64,000 nucleotides of DNA from Vibrio aestivus. GTDB taxonomy: Bacteria > Pseudomonadota > Gammaproteobacteria > Enterobacterales > Vibrionaceae. Numbering within the stretch: position 1 is the first letter of the stretch; each line of letters opens with the position of its first letter. Below, one piece after another: positions 1 through 10,594 of this stretch. Below the pieces are notes generated by a model, which made no database searches, had not been told where the DNA came from, and saw only the letters and a program-made list of their open reading frames with translations. The translations under genes and the position numbers were made by a program. The stretch spans positions 41,376 through 105,375 of the forward strand of contig JYJN01000170.1 of assembly GCA_003263845.1 (NCBI GenBank), given 5' to 3'.

Positions 1-786
1 AGTTGGCGGGCAATCCAGATATTATCGCGATAGACGAAAACTTCTCGAACAATAGCCCATTTCCGATTGATTTTGGTGGTAGCGCGCTACCAGACCAATT
101 AAGTGCTCGTCCAACTAATCCTACCGACTTGGGCAACAGCTTGACCATTAATGTCAAAGATGGTGATGGTAATAACTATGGCGGCACTGGTACTGAAAGT
201 CTGTCTTTGATTGCTGGCCGATACGACAGCCAAGAGGAGATGGTGGTGCTAGGGGATTTCATCAATGAATACAGCAAGCACCTGTCGGTTAGTGAGCATG
301 TGCAGGTTGAAATTGTGCCGCAGGGCTTGCGCGTTTTTGGTCAATGATGACGAGCAAAAACCGATGTTTCAGCGTGGTGGCTCGATGCTGACCCACTACT
401 TTGAAGACTTACTGTTGGCGTTAGCGCCAATCTTTACCACGGTCGAAAACTCGCTCATGATCTCAGGTCACGCCGATGCGACAGCGTTTAATCAACGCTC
501 GACTAACAGTAACTGGACTCTGTCTGGAGACCGAGCCCAGCGGGCTCGAGAGGTGTTAGAGTTTGGTGGCATGCCAAAGCAGCGAGTGTCGCAAGTGACG
601 GCCATGGCCGATAACATGTTACTTGATGAGCAGAATCCAACTAGCGCGGTGAATCGCCGCATCGAAATATTGGTCTTAACGGCGCAGAGCGAAGACATGC
701 TCAATGCACTGTTTGGCCGTTCAAAAGGCAGTGCACTGCAAGAGGCGCAAGCAGCAGCCCAATACAATCAACCTGTAAGCGGGTAA
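1..786 (+). CDS. lafU: LafU, lateral flagellar motor MotB-like protein (5' partial, frameshift)
   Basis: This is the C-terminal part of a MotB-family stator protein. It anchors the motor complex to peptidoglycan through an OmpA-like domain. The domain is visible as SGHADATAF, then SNWTLSGDRAQRARE, and ends in AVNRRIEILVL. These match the LafU branch (H+-type lateral flagellar stator) better than the polar Na+-type PomB. The N-terminal membrane anchor and plug lie outside the window. The reading frame breaks at about 338-342: the T5 run in GTTTTTGG should be T4, after which GLRVLVNDDEQKPMF reads through. This fits a one-base homopolymer error. It converges on the next gene with only 15 nt between them. 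LafU implies a lateral-flagellar cluster to the left. Confidence 0.8.
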
Positions 787-801
787 ATCACAGAGAATAA
801 G

Positions 802-1703
802 CTATTGGAAATAGTGGCGGTAAATCTGCGCAGATTCACCGCTGCTGGCCATATCAGCCAAGGCTTTTTGGAAAAGATAAGCGATGGATTGATTGTCTAT
901 CACGGTAGGAAAGTTGCTGACAGATAGAGGCTGGTTCGCATCGTAGTTAGGGTTATCCGTCTCTCTGAAGTGGGGTGAATAGCGAGAAAACCTAGGTAGA
1001 GCGGCTCTATTTGTCCGCAGCAGTTAGGGTGAATCTTCATATCACTGGGCTGATGTTGCTTGAAGTAGTAGTCGATGGATGAACGATTGTAGATATAGAA
1101 ATCCGCGCGCTTTTTACGTATCACTGCTACCGCTTGATCTATGGTGACTTCAGGCTTGGCGTAAATGGTGACATTCTCCAAATCTCGTACGAAATTGGGT
1201 GAACCCAGAGCTTGGACGACAGTATGACCTTCAAGATCAGATAACTGAGTTACGGTTTTAAAATCATTGCGAGAGATGCCCACATCGCCACCGGGCAAGC
1301 CATTAACGATATAGTAGGAGTAACGTGCCCGCTCTGGATTGAAATTAAATCCAGGGTAGAAATCGACCTCTCCGTCTTCAAGCATTTTCAGGATTCTTTT
1401 CTTTGGTCCTCGGACTATCTCTAATTGACAGCCAATGGCGCTCGCGGCTTGCGAGTAGAGGGTTTGATACAGACCTCGATTGCTAGGGGCTTGCTCTATT
1501 AAAGGCTCTCTGTCGCTCGTGCGATAAGCCATGGTGAGGGTGCAAGCCCAAGAGGAGCTTGCGAGAAAAGTGAGTAGGAAAAGTGTGATCCAATATTTTT
1601 CCTTGCTTACCCACTTTCTTCTACTCAATTGGCAGACGCGGGTTATTGAGCGTTGTTTGTCGGCACAGTGGCGATAGGCGCGGAAGAGATTAAGCCAACT
1701 CAT
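802..1703 (-). CDS. Periplasmic solute-binding-like protein (SBP_bac_3 type), frameshift near C-terminus
   Basis: The gene is likely exported and resembles bacterial extracellular solute-binding family 3 (amino-acid/polar ligand binding, or orphan sensory binding domains). A hydrophobic stretch ending in ASSSWA, followed by Cys, suggests a signal peptide. It lies about 38 residues in from the ATG at 1703, which has an AAGGA upstream, so the true start is uncertain; an in-frame TTG 25 codons later would give a normal signal. The frame breaks at about 978-983, where one A is missing from the + strand A4 run. After correction the tail reads FSRYSPHFRETDNPNYDANQ and ends in YRHYFQ at 802. No permease or ATPase is adjacent, so a transport role is not supported. 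The ligand is unknown. Confidence 0.6.
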
Positions 1704-1770
1704 AGTAGTCGCATCCTTGATAACGTTGCATATAGTAAAGGATATGCAACGTTTTATATCGGCGCCAATA

Positions 1771-1799
1771 AAAAAACCGACACAAGGTGTCGGTTTTTG
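1771..1799 (-). terminator. Rho-independent terminator of add
   Basis: The stem CCGACAC/GTGTCGG has an AAG loop and is flanked by A7 on the left and T5 on the right, so it can work in both directions. It lies 40 nt downstream of the add stop. Confidence 0.85.
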
Positions 1800-1838
1800 C
1801 TATCTGTTTGTATCGTTTAAAACTATTAGTAACGAACG

Positions 1839-2840
1839 TTAGCGTTGAGCTGCCATATCGCGCAGTGCTTGCTTCTCTTGCTCTGAAAGGTAAGCCAGCT
1901 CTAGGCCATTGATTTGCGCCTGTTTGATTTGCTCGATTGAGAGACCCGCTTGCGGTGCTGCCACTTCGTACTCGTAAGGCAGTTCAATGCCTTCGACTGC
2001 TGGGTCGTCGGTGTTTAGACACGCCAGTACGCCATGATCAAGGAACTGCTTGATTGGGTGGTTCAACAGTGAATCAACCGTACTTGTCTGGAAGTTAGAC
2101 GTTAGGCAAGACTCAATACCAATGCGGTTTTCCACTAGGTAATCCATCAACTTAGGATCGTGGATGGCTTTCACACCGTGGCCGATACGTGTTGCGCCTA
2201 GCTCTTGGATTGCTTGCCACATGCTCTCTGCACCGGCTGCTTCACCCGCATGTACCGTGACGTTTAGGCCAGCATCGCGAACCTGCTTGAAGTGTTGAAC
2301 GAAGCGATCGCCTGGTTGGCCAAGCTCGTCACCTGCTAGGTCGACAGCAACCATATGGTCTTTTTGGCTTAGGATAGCATCGAGTTCTTGCTGACAAGCG
2401 TCAGTACCGAAGGTGCGGCTCATGATACCAATAAGGTTCGCTTTTACGCCAAAGTCGCGAACGCCCGCTTGAACGCCATCAACCACTGCTTCAACCACAC
2501 CGGCAACAGGTAGGTTGTGCTTCATCGCCATGTAGTAAGGAGAGAAACGCAGTTCTGCGTAATCAATTTGAGCGTTCAGTGCATCTTCAACGTTTTCGTA
2601 AGCCACGCGGCGACATGCGTCTAGATCACCAAGAACCGCAACACCCCAATCTAGTTTAGATAGGAACGCCACTAATGAAGGTTCTGCTTCAACAATCTGT
2701 ACGTGTGGCGTGAGAGATTCAATATCGTACGCAGGAAGTGCTACGCCAAACTGTTTACCCAAATCAAGAATAGTTTGAGTACGGATGTTGCCATCTAGGT
2801 GGCGGTGCAAATCAGTTAAAGGGAGTGTTTTCGTTATCAT
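1839..2840 (-). CDS. add: Adenosine deaminase
   Basis: A cytosolic zinc enzyme that deaminates adenosine and deoxyadenosine to inosine and deoxyinosine in purine salvage. The metal-binding motif [11 protein letters not shown] is near the N-terminus, [12 protein letters not shown] carries the next metal histidine and general acid/base region, and NTDDPAVEG carries the catalytic Asp pair. The length of 333 codons from the ATG at 2840 is right for the family. An upstream in-frame ATG at 2906 would add 22 unconserved residues and is less likely. It stands alone, with its own terminator. Confidence 0.93.
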   Translation of the reverse strand: MITKTLPLTDLHRHLDGNIRTQTILDLGKQFGVALPAYDIESLTPHVQIVEAEPSLVAFLSKLDWGVAVLGDLDACRRVAYENVEDALNAQIDYAELRFSPYYMAMKHNLPVAGVVEAVVDGVQAGVRDFGVKANLIGIMSRTFGTDACQQELDAILSQKDHMVAVDLAGDELGQPGDRFVQHFKQVRDAGLNVTVHAGEAAGAESMWQAIQELGATRIGHGVKAIHDPKLMDYLVENRIGIESCLTSNFQTSTVDSLLNHPIKQFLDHGVLACLNTDDPAVEGIELPYEYEVAAPQAGLSIEQIKQAQINGLELAYLSEQEKQALRDMAAQR

Positions 2841-2937
2841 TATGCGTACGTCCATTGATGTTTTGCCGCTAGTATAGAAATCAATGATGGCACTGTCAGT
2901 AGCCATTCAGCTCAAAAACGCCAAAATTCGTCGATTT

Positions 2938-5477
2938 CTAATTCATGTTAACCAAATCTGTTGGCCACTCTTCGTACGGAACTGGGCGGCTGTAAAGGAA
3001 GCCTTGCCCAAGGGGACAGCCGAGTTGAATCAGCATGTCAGACTGAGACGTGGTTTCGACTCCTTCGGCGACCAAGCTGACGTTCATGCTCTGCGTCATA
3101 TTGATGATGGCTGCGACAATAGACGTGTCTAGCGTGTCTGCTTCAAGTTTATTGACGAAGGTTCGGTCTATCTTCAAGCAGTTGAACGGCAGTTTATGCA
3201 GGTAAGCCAGCGAACTGTAACCCGTTCCGAAATCATCAATCGCGATGTAGACCCCAAGGTCGCGTATCGATTGCATGTTATGCACGATGACAGGGTCGTT
3301 ATCGACGATCCTAGATTCGGTAATCTCTAAGGTTAGACGGCTCGGTTCGATCTTGGTCTCTTTGAGTATCTGCTTGAGTGTTGGAATAAAGTCTGGCTGC
3401 GATAGCTGGTTGACCGACAAGTTGACGTGCAGGTTGAAGTCTTCACCCCACTTACCTTCCGAAATACCTTGCGCCGTGTCTTGGCATGCCTGCTGCAATA
3501 TGGCTTTGCCTATGTCGCCAATCAATCCACTCTCTTCAGCGATAGGAATAAAGTCAAGTGGAGAGATTAAGCCATCGATTGGAGAAATCCAACGAGCTAG
3601 CGCTTCAGCACCGACGATACGGCCAGTTTTTAACTCGACAATTGGCTGATAGAAAGGCACAAATTCGTTGAGGTCGATAGCTTGGCGGATCTTAGATTGT
3701 AGCTGAGTACGTTTAAGCGTAACGTCGGCCATTTCTGGTGAGTAGTGACTAATATGGGTATGGTCACGCTTGGCGTTGCTCAGTGCAATGCTGCCATTGC
3801 GTAGCCAAACGGTCATGTTGTTCTCCTCAATATCGGTGACGATGCCGACAGAGATACTGACAGCAATGTTGTCAGCACCCATCGAAAATGGCGAACTGAA
3901 ACTCTGAAGAATACGCGATGTATTGAGTGAAATAGCTTCTGCATCTTGATCATCTGTCAGGTAAATAGCGAACTCATCACCTGCAATTCGAGCAATCATT
4001 GCTTGATCATCAAATAACGCTTTGATGCGCTCAGAGATGATCACTAGCAGTTTATCTGCGCGATAGTGACCAACGCTGTCGTTGATGTCACGAAATTTGT
4101 TGATCCCAATTAAATACAGGCATCCTGTGAGTTTGCTGCGGCTTTCACAGCTTTCAATTAAGCCTTCTCGGCTATACAAGCCCGTCAACGAATCATAAAC
4201 CAGCTGAGTCCGAAGCGCCTTGAATGAAGCTTTGAGATTATTTGCCATCTCATTAAATGCATACACCAACATACTGGTTTCATGGATGTGCCCAGGTTTA
4301 GGCATCGGGTTGTCCCAGTTACCCAGAGCGAGGTGTTTGGCGGCCGCAGCCGTCGATGTGATTGGCGTGGTGATGCGGTTAAAGGCGACTAACCCAATAG
4401 TTAAGCCGACCACACTGACAATGACACCCAGTAGCCAACTGTTTCTTTGAGCTTCAGGCAGATTGCCAAGCAGGTCGGATTCTGAAATCGACACCCCGAT
4501 ATACCAAGTTAGTCCGTGCGGGTCTTTATATGGGGTAACGAAATTGAAGTAGCGCTCACCGTTGATATCAGACTCAAATTTCGTGATGGCTTGAGTTTGG
4601 TAAATCTGATGGGTCTTTACGTATTTAGCGCTGGCTTGGATGATCGGGTTGCCGCTCTCCACCGCAAGTAAACGCTCCCCTTTCTTAGAGTCTCGAGTTC
4701 CCCAAGAAACCACACTACTTTTACTTGGATGCGCTACTAAGCGCTCTGCTTGGTCAAAGATATACACCGCAGCATTGGTATTGGTTTGTAGTTGGTTGAG
4801 AAAAGCGTTGAAAGTGTTGATCTTTATATCGGTGACGATAACACCCGTGAATTCGTCATTTTGAAACATAGGGGTCAAAGCTGACAGAGTGATCTCTTGA
4901 CGTTCATCAGCGTTTGCGTAGATCGATGACCACATTGGTTTTTTCGACTCGGCACTGGTGCATACCAAGGACGAATTCTTGGATCGTAGCCCTCAATAAC
5001 GGAGCGGATATCGTCGCTGATTTGATTACCACGATAGATGACCAGTTTTTGCTCGGTACGGTCATCTTGAATCATGAGAGTAAAACCGCCGTTCGACTCT
5101 TTTCTAAAGCCGGTGTATTCGGCCCCTTCTCCACCGAAACCAATCACATCCATATGTGGGATGGTTGGGTAGAGATCTTGGAAAGCCGTGAGTAGATACT
5201 GCTGAATAACTTCTGTATCACCTTTAGTATACACATTGTGATAACCGATGCTGTGGCTCAGCGCTAGGCTAGCTTGAAAAGGTTCATTGAGGAAGGTTTG
5301 CAGTTTTAGGTTAACGTTTTCCGTTAAAGAAGAGAGCTGCTTTTGACTGATGTCTTGCACCATTTCTTCGTAGCTGCTCTTTTGAACAGCTACGATAGCG
5401 CCAATTGTAAAAATAAAAATGATTACAAATGGAATGATAACGGCGGTGCGAAGCGTAATATGCGTATTCCCTGGCAT
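2938..5477 (-). CDS. Membrane GGDEF/EAL cyclic-di-GMP protein with dCache sensor, frameshift
   Basis: The order is a transmembrane segment (about residues 10-30), a periplasmic dCache-like sensor with the typical DPRIRPWYA motif, a second transmembrane segment, HAMP, GGDEF and EAL. The GGDEF signature is AGDEF, a variant that may retain or have lost cyclase activity. The EAL domain looks competent: AEALARW, LEITES, DDFGTGYSSLAYL and KIDRTFV are intact. It probably degrades c-di-GMP in response to an extracellular ligand. The frame breaks near 4957, where a G is missing from the + strand TGG; restoring it joins RPWYAP to SAESKKPMWSS. Two adjacent open frames are therefore one gene of about 846 residues. 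Confidence 0.85.
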
Positions 5478-5593
5478 GCTCTCTTCTACTATTTATTGTT
5501 TTATCAATTTATTATACAAGCAGAGAATCAGGCTGTGGGAATTGTGAGTTACAAATTTATTACTGCTTACAATATTTTACCTGTTTGAAAGCA

Positions 5594-6997
5594 CTAATAG
5601 AGTTCTTTCAGCTTTCTAGTCAGTGTGTTGCGTCCCCAGCCTAAGACCTTAGCTGCATCCTGCTTATGACCATTAGTATGATCAAGCGCTGCTTCAAGAA
5701 GTATACGCTCAAACTCAGGAAGTGCATAAGAAAGCAGCTCAGTTTCTCCTGAAGAGAGTGCCTGTTTTGCCCAGCCAGCTAACTGTTGTTGCCAACTGAC
5801 GTCGCCCGAGAAGGTCTTGGTTGCTTTTTCTTCCATCAGTTCCGGTGGAAGATCGCTGGGTAGAATTTCGCTGCCACTTGCCATCACGGTTAACCAACGA
5901 CAGATATTCTCTAGCTGGCGGACATTACCTGGCCAAGCGAGGCGATTGAGAGTTTCAACCGTGCTTGGATGGAGAGTTTTGATGTCTACGCCGAGCTCTT
6001 CAGCGGCTAAAGATAAGAAGTGTAGAGTCAACTTTTCGATATCTTGTCTGCGCTCACGCAGGGCAGGAATATGAATGCGAATAACGTTTAAGCGGTGAAA
6101 CAAATCTTCTCGAAAATCTCCTTGATGAACGAGCTTTTCAAGGTTTTGGTGCGTTGCCGCGACAATGCGCACATCGACTTTTACTGCCGCATGCCCACCG
6201 ACGCGGTAGAACTGACCATCGGCAAGAACACGCAACAGTCGTGTTTGGATATCTAACGGCATATCGCCGATTTCATCGAGAAACAAGGTGCCGCCGTTAG
6301 CTTGTTCGAAACGTCCTTGGCGTACACTGTTAGCGCCAGTAAATGCGCCTTTTTCGTGTCCAAATAGCTCAGACTCAATCAGATCTTTGGGAATCGCCGC
6401 CATGTTAAGGGCGATAAAAGGTTTCGCAGCGCGCGGGCTATGGCGGTGCAAAGCGTGAGCAACCAGCTCTTTACCGGTACCTGATTCACCGTTGATCAGG
6501 ACGGAAATGGATGAGCGCGACAAACGGCCAATGGCACGAAACACTTCCTGCATAGCCGGTGCTTCACCTATGATTTCAGGGGCTTGTTCAAATTCAGGCT
6601 CTTGCGCGGCTTGTTGTTTTTTCTGTTCTTGATTGTGAGTAATGGCGCGTTCGACCAGAGTCAGGGTTTCGTCTACATCAAAAGGTTTTGGTAGGTATTC
6701 AAATGCCCCTTTTTGGTAGGCATTGACCGCAGCATCTAGATCGGAATGCGCGGTCATAATGATGACCGGTAGTTCAGGTGCGCGAGTTTGAACTTGATTA
6801 AGCAGCTCAATGCCATCCATACCTGGCATGCGAATATCTGAAACCAGTACATCTGGCGTTTCACGCTCTAATGCCAGTAACACACTCTCAGCGTCTGCAA
6901 ATGTTTCGCATTTGATGTTGGCTGATGAGAGTGTTTTTTCTATCACCCAGCGTATCGAACTGTCGTCATCAACAACCCAAACGTATCCTTTACTCAT
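5594..6997 (-). CDS. glnG: Nitrogen regulation response regulator NtrC
   Basis: A sigma-54 activator of 467 residues. The receiver domain has phospho-acceptor D54 in LVSDIRMPG. The AAA+ domain has Walker A GESGTGKE, the GAFTGA loop that contacts sigma-54, and DEIGD. The C-terminal Fis-type helix-turn-helix runs through HKQDAAKVLGWGRNTLTRKL. I chose the ATG at 6997, which follows GGGGA, because it gives the family N-terminus MSKGYVWVVDDD; a longer in-frame start at 7063 is not conserved. It is cotranscribed after ntrB (88 nt apart). Its binding boxes are visible upstream of both ntrB and glnA. Confidence 0.95.
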   Translation of the reverse strand: MSKGYVWVVDDDSSIRWVIEKTLSSANIKCETFADAESVLLALERETPDVLVSDIRMPGMDGIELLNQVQTRAPELPVIIMTAHSDLDAAVNAYQKGAFEYLPKPFDVDETLTLVERAITHNQEQKKQQAAQEPEFEQAPEIIGEAPAMQEVFRAIGRLSRSSISVLINGESGTGKELVAHALHRHSPRAAKPFIALNMAAIPKDLIESELFGHEKGAFTGANSVRQGRFEQANGGTLFLDEIGDMPLDIQTRLLRVLADGQFYRVGGHAAVKVDVRIVAATHQNLEKLVHQGDFREDLFHRLNVIRIHIPALRERRQDIEKLTLHFLSLAAEELGVDIKTLHPSTVETLNRLAWPGNVRQLENICRWLTVMASGSEILPSDLPPELMEEKATKTFSGDVSWQQQLAGWAKQALSSGETELLSYALPEFERILLEAALDHTNGHKQDAAKVLGWGRNTLTRKLKELY

Positions 6998-7085
6998 AAT
7001 TTTGATTCCCCAAACTGCTGCAAACGCGTAATTTTTGTATCGGCAAATAGCTTTAATCGACAAATAGCTTAAAGCGCCAAATTGT

Positions 7086-8132
7086 TTATATCGGTAAATA
7101 GACGGTGAAGATGGTTCTTCCCGGCCAACTTTCTACGTCTATTTTTCCTTTGTGTTGATCGATGAGATTCTGCGAAATCGAAAGCCCTAAGCCAGTGCCA
7201 CCTTCTCGGCCACTGACCATGGGATAAAACAGCGTGTCTTGTAAGTCGGCTGGAATACCGGGCCCGTTGTCGATGACTTCTACCCGAGCCGCGAGCTTAT
7301 GGCGCTGACCGTGGATGTTGGCTTGATGCACCGTTCTGGTGCGAATGGTGATTTTGCCGTGTTCCTGAGCTTGTAAGATCTGCCCTGCGTTACTGACGAT
7401 GTTAAGAAATGCCTGCTCTATTTGATCGGTATCCATCAAGATGTCAGGCAAGCTAGGGTCATAGTCTCGCTCGATAATCACGGATTTACCCACGTCGAGT
7501 TCCACTAACTGACGCACCTTTTCTAAGATTAAGTGCAGGTTTTCAGTCTCTTTTTTACCTGGCCTTTGAGGCCCGAGCAATCTATCGACGAGGCTACGAA
7601 GTCTATCGGCTTGTTCTATGATGATCTGCGTGTATTCCGCCAAGCTTTGGTCTGGCAACATGCGCTCAAGTAGCTGCGCTGCACCACGTAAACCGCCTAA
7701 TGGATTTTTGATTTCGTGGGCTAAGCCCCGAACCAGTAGTTTGGCGGCTTGCTGTTGAGCATGCTGATTGAGTTCTTGGCTAAGACGGCGTTGCTGACCA
7801 ATCTTTCTCATTTCCACCAATAGCATCAGCTCCTTTTGCCAAGACAACGGGCTAACGGTGACTTCTAGCATCAGTGGTTTGCCATCAACCACAAAAGTCA
7901 CGTCGCTGTCGGTAATGCTTTGACCGCTTTGTAGTGGCTGAGAAAGCAAAGCCAGATCCATAGAAGCATGTTGGATGAGCTTAGAAAGGGATTGGTCAAC
8001 GATGCGTTTTGCACTTTGAGCAAACAGCTGTTCGGCGGCTGGATTGGCGTAGCGCACCACTAAGCTTTCATCGAGCATTAGCGTTGCTGTGACGACGTTG
8101 TTGAGAATGGTTGTACTGAGCTCGTTATTCAC
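7086..8132 (-). CDS. glnL: Nitrogen regulation sensor kinase NtrB
   Basis: A cytosolic PAS-containing histidine kinase/phosphatase that sets NtrC phosphorylation in response to PII. The N-terminal PAS domain spans about residues 5-115. The H-box GLAHEIKNPLGG carries the phospho-accepting H139. The ATPase lobe has the N-box IVSNAGQ, the G1 box DNGPGIP and the G2 box GREGGTGLGLSIS. The length of 348 residues is normal. An NtrC box stands 37 nt upstream of the start, consistent with autoregulation of the ntrBC unit. Confidence 0.95.
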   Translation of the reverse strand: MNNELSTTILNNVVTATLMLDESLVVRYANPAAEQLFAQSAKRIVDQSLSKLIQHASMDLALLSQPLQSGQSITDSDVTFVVDGKPLMLEVTVSPLSWQKELMLLVEMRKIGQQRRLSQELNQHAQQQAAKLLVRGLAHEIKNPLGGLRGAAQLLERMLPDQSLAEYTQIIIEQADRLRSLVDRLLGPQRPGKKETENLHLILEKVRQLVELDVGKSVIIERDYDPSLPDILMDTDQIEQAFLNIVSNAGQILQAQEHGKITIRTRTVHQANIHGQRHKLAARVEVIDNGPGIPADLQDTLFYPMVSGREGGTGLGLSISQNLIDQHKGKIDVESWPGRTIFTVYLPI

Positions 8133-8168
8133 CGCTGCATCCCTATCATTGACCCATGATGTCGCAAT

Positions 8169-8183
8169 GCACCAAAATGGTGC
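8169..8183. promoter_or_regulatory. NtrC box upstream of ntrB
   Basis: GCACCAAAATGGTGC is an inverted repeat of the NtrC consensus (GCACC-N5-GGTGC). It sits inside a larger TGTCGCA...TGCGACA symmetry, between ntrB and the DUF4124 gene. In enterics a comparable site represses the glnL promoter. Confidence 0.8.
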
Positions 8184-8224
8184 GACATGAATCTCAAGTA
8201 TGGCGCATTGAGCGTGGAAGCTAA

Positions 8225-8268
8225 AGAAAAAAGTCCCTCAAACGTCCTTTTTCGAGGTTATTGAGGGC
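8225..8268 (-). terminator. Terminator of the DUF4124 gene
   Basis: Read on the minus strand, CCCTCAA pairs with TTGAGGG, followed by a T-rich tract. The stem overlaps the stop codon of the DUF4124 gene. Confidence 0.65.
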
Positions 8269-8851
8269 TCTTTCGAGAAGCACGCTGTAAATGCACCGTT
8301 ATGGTGTTAGACGATGCAATAAGCTTGCCGTCTCTAAAGCTCTGAATTGAAAAGGTGTGTGTTCCGCGATCCACGTTTTTCAGCTGCCAATTGGGTTCAT
8401 TCTTTGGTGCATCAAAACGTTGATTATTCATAATTAATTGCAGGCGCTCGCCTACTTGAAGGTCGCGATTAAGTTTGGCGGTGATGTTGATGAACCCAGC
8501 GTTGCTGCGTAAGGCTTCATCGTCTCGAGGAGAGGTAATGTCTATGGTTAAAGGTTGGTCGGCCTTTGGGGGTTTTGGTTGTGTCGACTCTGCGGCTTTA
8601 GGTTCAGCTTTGGGCTGAGGCTTATCAAATTTAGGTGCAGGCGCGTTAGCGTGGCTATCGGGCATCTGTATGAGCTTGGCCTTGGCATTTTGTGGGGTCT
8701 CGTTGAAGTGCAGAACGCCTTTGTCATCAACCCAGGTATACACATCTTGTGCAGTAACTGTTAGAGCAAACATCAGGGCGAAAAGTGTCAGACCTAGACT
8801 CACTGAGTTCAATGCCTTTAGAGATGCTAAGGTTGAAATGTTCTGCCACAT
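8258..8851 (-). CDS. DUF4124 domain-containing exported protein
   Basis: A 197-residue protein with a signal peptide (hydrophobic to about residue 35, cleavage after TVTA). The DUF4124 motif DVYTWVDDKGVLHFNETPQ is followed by a Pro/Lys-rich linker (about residues 65-100). A C-terminal beta-sandwich-like part begins at LTIDITSPRDDEALRSN. Proteins with this motif are common in gamma-proteobacteria next to glnA/ntrB and have no established function. The location between glnA and ntrBC is conserved in Vibrio as far as I know. It has its own terminator and is on the same strand as its neighbours. Confidence 0.8.
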   Translation of the reverse strand: MWQNISTLASLKALNSVSLGLTLFALMFALTVTAQDVYTWVDDKGVLHFNETPQNAKAKLIQMPDSHANAPAPKFDKPQPKAEPKAAESTQPKPPKADQPLTIDITSPRDDEALRSNAGFINITAKLNRDLQVGERLQLIMNNQRFDAPKNEPNWQLKNVDRGTHTFSIQSFRDGKLIASSNTITVHLQRASRKSPQ

Positions 8852-8918
8852 ATACGCCTACCTGAGTAATTTTAAGATGATAATTCAACATCTTAATTAG
8901 CTAGTGGGCGTGCGGAAA

Positions 8919-8955
8919 TAAAAAAAGACTCGCCTGCGAGGCGAGTCTTTTTTAT
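8919..8955 (-). terminator. Terminator of glnA
   Basis: A strong stem AAGACTCGCC/GGCGAGTCTT with a TGCGA loop, flanked by A- and T-runs. It lies 47 nt after the glnA stop. Confidence 0.9.
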
Positions 8956-9001
8956 CTATGTAACAGACTGTGCAACTAGTGTTGCATATGCACAGTTAAG
9001 A

Positions 9002-10411
9002 TTAAACTGAGTAGTACAGTTCAAACTCAAGTGGGTGAGTAGTCATGTTTACTTTCTCTACGTCTTGCGCTTTAAGATCGATGTAAGAATCGATGAAGTC
9101 GTCAGAGAATACACCGCCAGCTGTTAGGAACTCACGGTCTGCATCTAGTTCTTCTAGAGCTTCTTTTAGTGAGTAAGCAACCGTTGGGATTTCAGCTGCT
9201 TCTTCTGCTGGTAGGTCGTAAAGGTCTTTATCCATTGCTTCACCTGGGTGAATCTTGTTCTTGATACCGTCAAGACCAGCCATAAGCATTGAAGCGAAAC
9301 ATAGGTATGGGTTCGCAGATGGATCACCGAAGCGTAGCTCGATACGACGTGCTTTAGGGCTTGGTACCACTGGGATACGGATAGAAGCAGAACGGTTACG
9401 TGCAGAGTAAGCAAGCATAACTGGCGCTTCGAAGCCTGGTACAAGACGCTTGTACGAGTTAGTCGATGCGTTAGCAAATGCGTTGATTGCTTTAGCGTGC
9501 TTGATAACACCACCGATGTAGTAAAGTGCCATTTCAGACAGACCACCGTACTTATCACCAGCGAATAGGTTAACACCGTCTTTCGCTAGAGATTGGTGAA
9601 CGTGCATACCAGAACCGTTGTCACCAACTAGTGGCTTAGGCATGAATGTCGCTGTTTTACCAAATGCGTGAGCAACGTTGTGTACAACGTACTTGTAAAC
9701 TTGGATTTCGTCCGCTTTAGTTGTTAGCGTGTTGAAGCGAGTTGCGATTTCATTCTGACCCGCAGTAGCTACTTCGTGGTGATGCGCTTCTACTACTTGG
9801 CCCATCTCTTCTAGAATTAGACACATTGCAGAACGGATATCTTGAGAAGAGTCAACTGGAGCTACTGGGAAGTAACCACCTTTAACGCCTGGACGGTGAC
9901 CTTTGTTACCGCCTTCGATGTCAGAACCTGTGTTCCAAGCAGCTTCGATGTCGTCAATCTTGAAGAAAGAACCAGACATGTCAGTTGCGAACTTAACATC
10001 GTCGAATAGGAAGAACTCTGGTTCTGGACCAACTAGTACAGTATCAGCGATACCTGTTGAACGTAGGTAGTCTTCAGCGCGCTTAGCGATTGAACGTGGG
10101 TCACGGTCGTAGCCTTGCATAGTTGCAGGCTCTAGGATGTCACAACGAATGTTTAGCGTTGCGTCTTCTGTGAATGGGTCAAGAACAGCACTTGATGCGT
10201 CTGGCATCATTACCATGTCAGACTCGTTAATGCCTTTCCAGCCAGCAACTGAAGAACCATCAAACATCTTACCTTCTTCAAAGAAGTCTGCGTCAACTTG
10301 GTGTGCAGGGATTGATACGTGCTGCTCTTTACCTTTTGTATCAGTAAAGCGTAAGTCTACAAACTTAACTTCGTTTTCTTGGATCAGTGATAGTACATTT
10401 TCTACTGACAT
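9002..10411 (-). CDS. glnA: Glutamine synthetase type I
   Basis: Cytosolic dodecameric enzyme making glutamine from glutamate, ammonia and ATP, the main ammonia-assimilation step. It has 469 residues, with [10 protein letters not shown], the metal-site [20 protein letters not shown] and the adenylylation-loop region near [18 protein letters not shown]. The conserved Tyr near the C-terminus lies in KDLYDLP, so it is the GSI-beta form regulated by adenylylation. A GG-rich ribosome-binding site precedes the ATG. The upstream region carries a -24/-12 promoter and NtrC boxes, so expression should rise on nitrogen limitation. Confidence 0.97.
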   Translation of the reverse strand: MSVENVLSLIQENEVKFVDLRFTDTKGKEQHVSIPAHQVDADFFEEGKMFDGSSVAGWKGINESDMVMMPDASSAVLDPFTEDATLNIRCDILEPATMQGYDRDPRSIAKRAEDYLRSTGIADTVLVGPEPEFFLFDDVKFATDMSGSFFKIDDIEAAWNTGSDIEGGNKGHRPGVKGGYFPVAPVDSSQDIRSAMCLILEEMGQVVEAHHHEVATAGQNEIATRFNTLTTKADEIQVYKYVVHNVAHAFGKTATFMPKPLVGDNGSGMHVHQSLAKDGVNLFAGDKYGGLSEMALYYIGGVIKHAKAINAFANASTNSYKRLVPGFEAPVMLAYSARNRSASIRIPVVPSPKARRIELRFGDPSANPYLCFASMLMAGLDGIKNKIHPGEAMDKDLYDLPAEEAAEIPTVAYSLKEALEELDADREFLTAGGVFSDDFIDSYIDLKAQDVEKVNMTTHPLEFELYYSV

Positions 10412-10515
10412 CTTGGATAACCTCCAGTGTTGTTAAAGCGGTATTAGCTTGATTTAGCAAAATCTAGCATTGATTAATTTCATGACGTTGTTATTAATCG
10501 ATGCTGTTTTGATTA

Positions 10516-10533
10516 AAGCCAAAATCATGCCAA
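10516..10533 (-). promoter_or_regulatory. Sigma-54 promoter of glnA
   Basis: Read on the minus strand, TTGGCATGATTTTGGC places GG and GC exactly ten bases apart, as required for -24/-12 elements. It is about 105 nt upstream of the glnA ATG. Confidence 0.75.
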
Positions 10534-10594
10534 AAAATTAATCCGTTAATTTTCAATATCTTAAGGGCTTATTGCTCAATGGTGATGCATCAAT

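Noticed and set aside
9166..9576. Long ORF inside glnA on the same strand in another frame, and similar long shadows in typA, tex and the gsp genes
   Set aside because: The real genes have clear family motifs, and the overlapping frames have unnatural composition (Leu/Ser/Val-rich) and no family.
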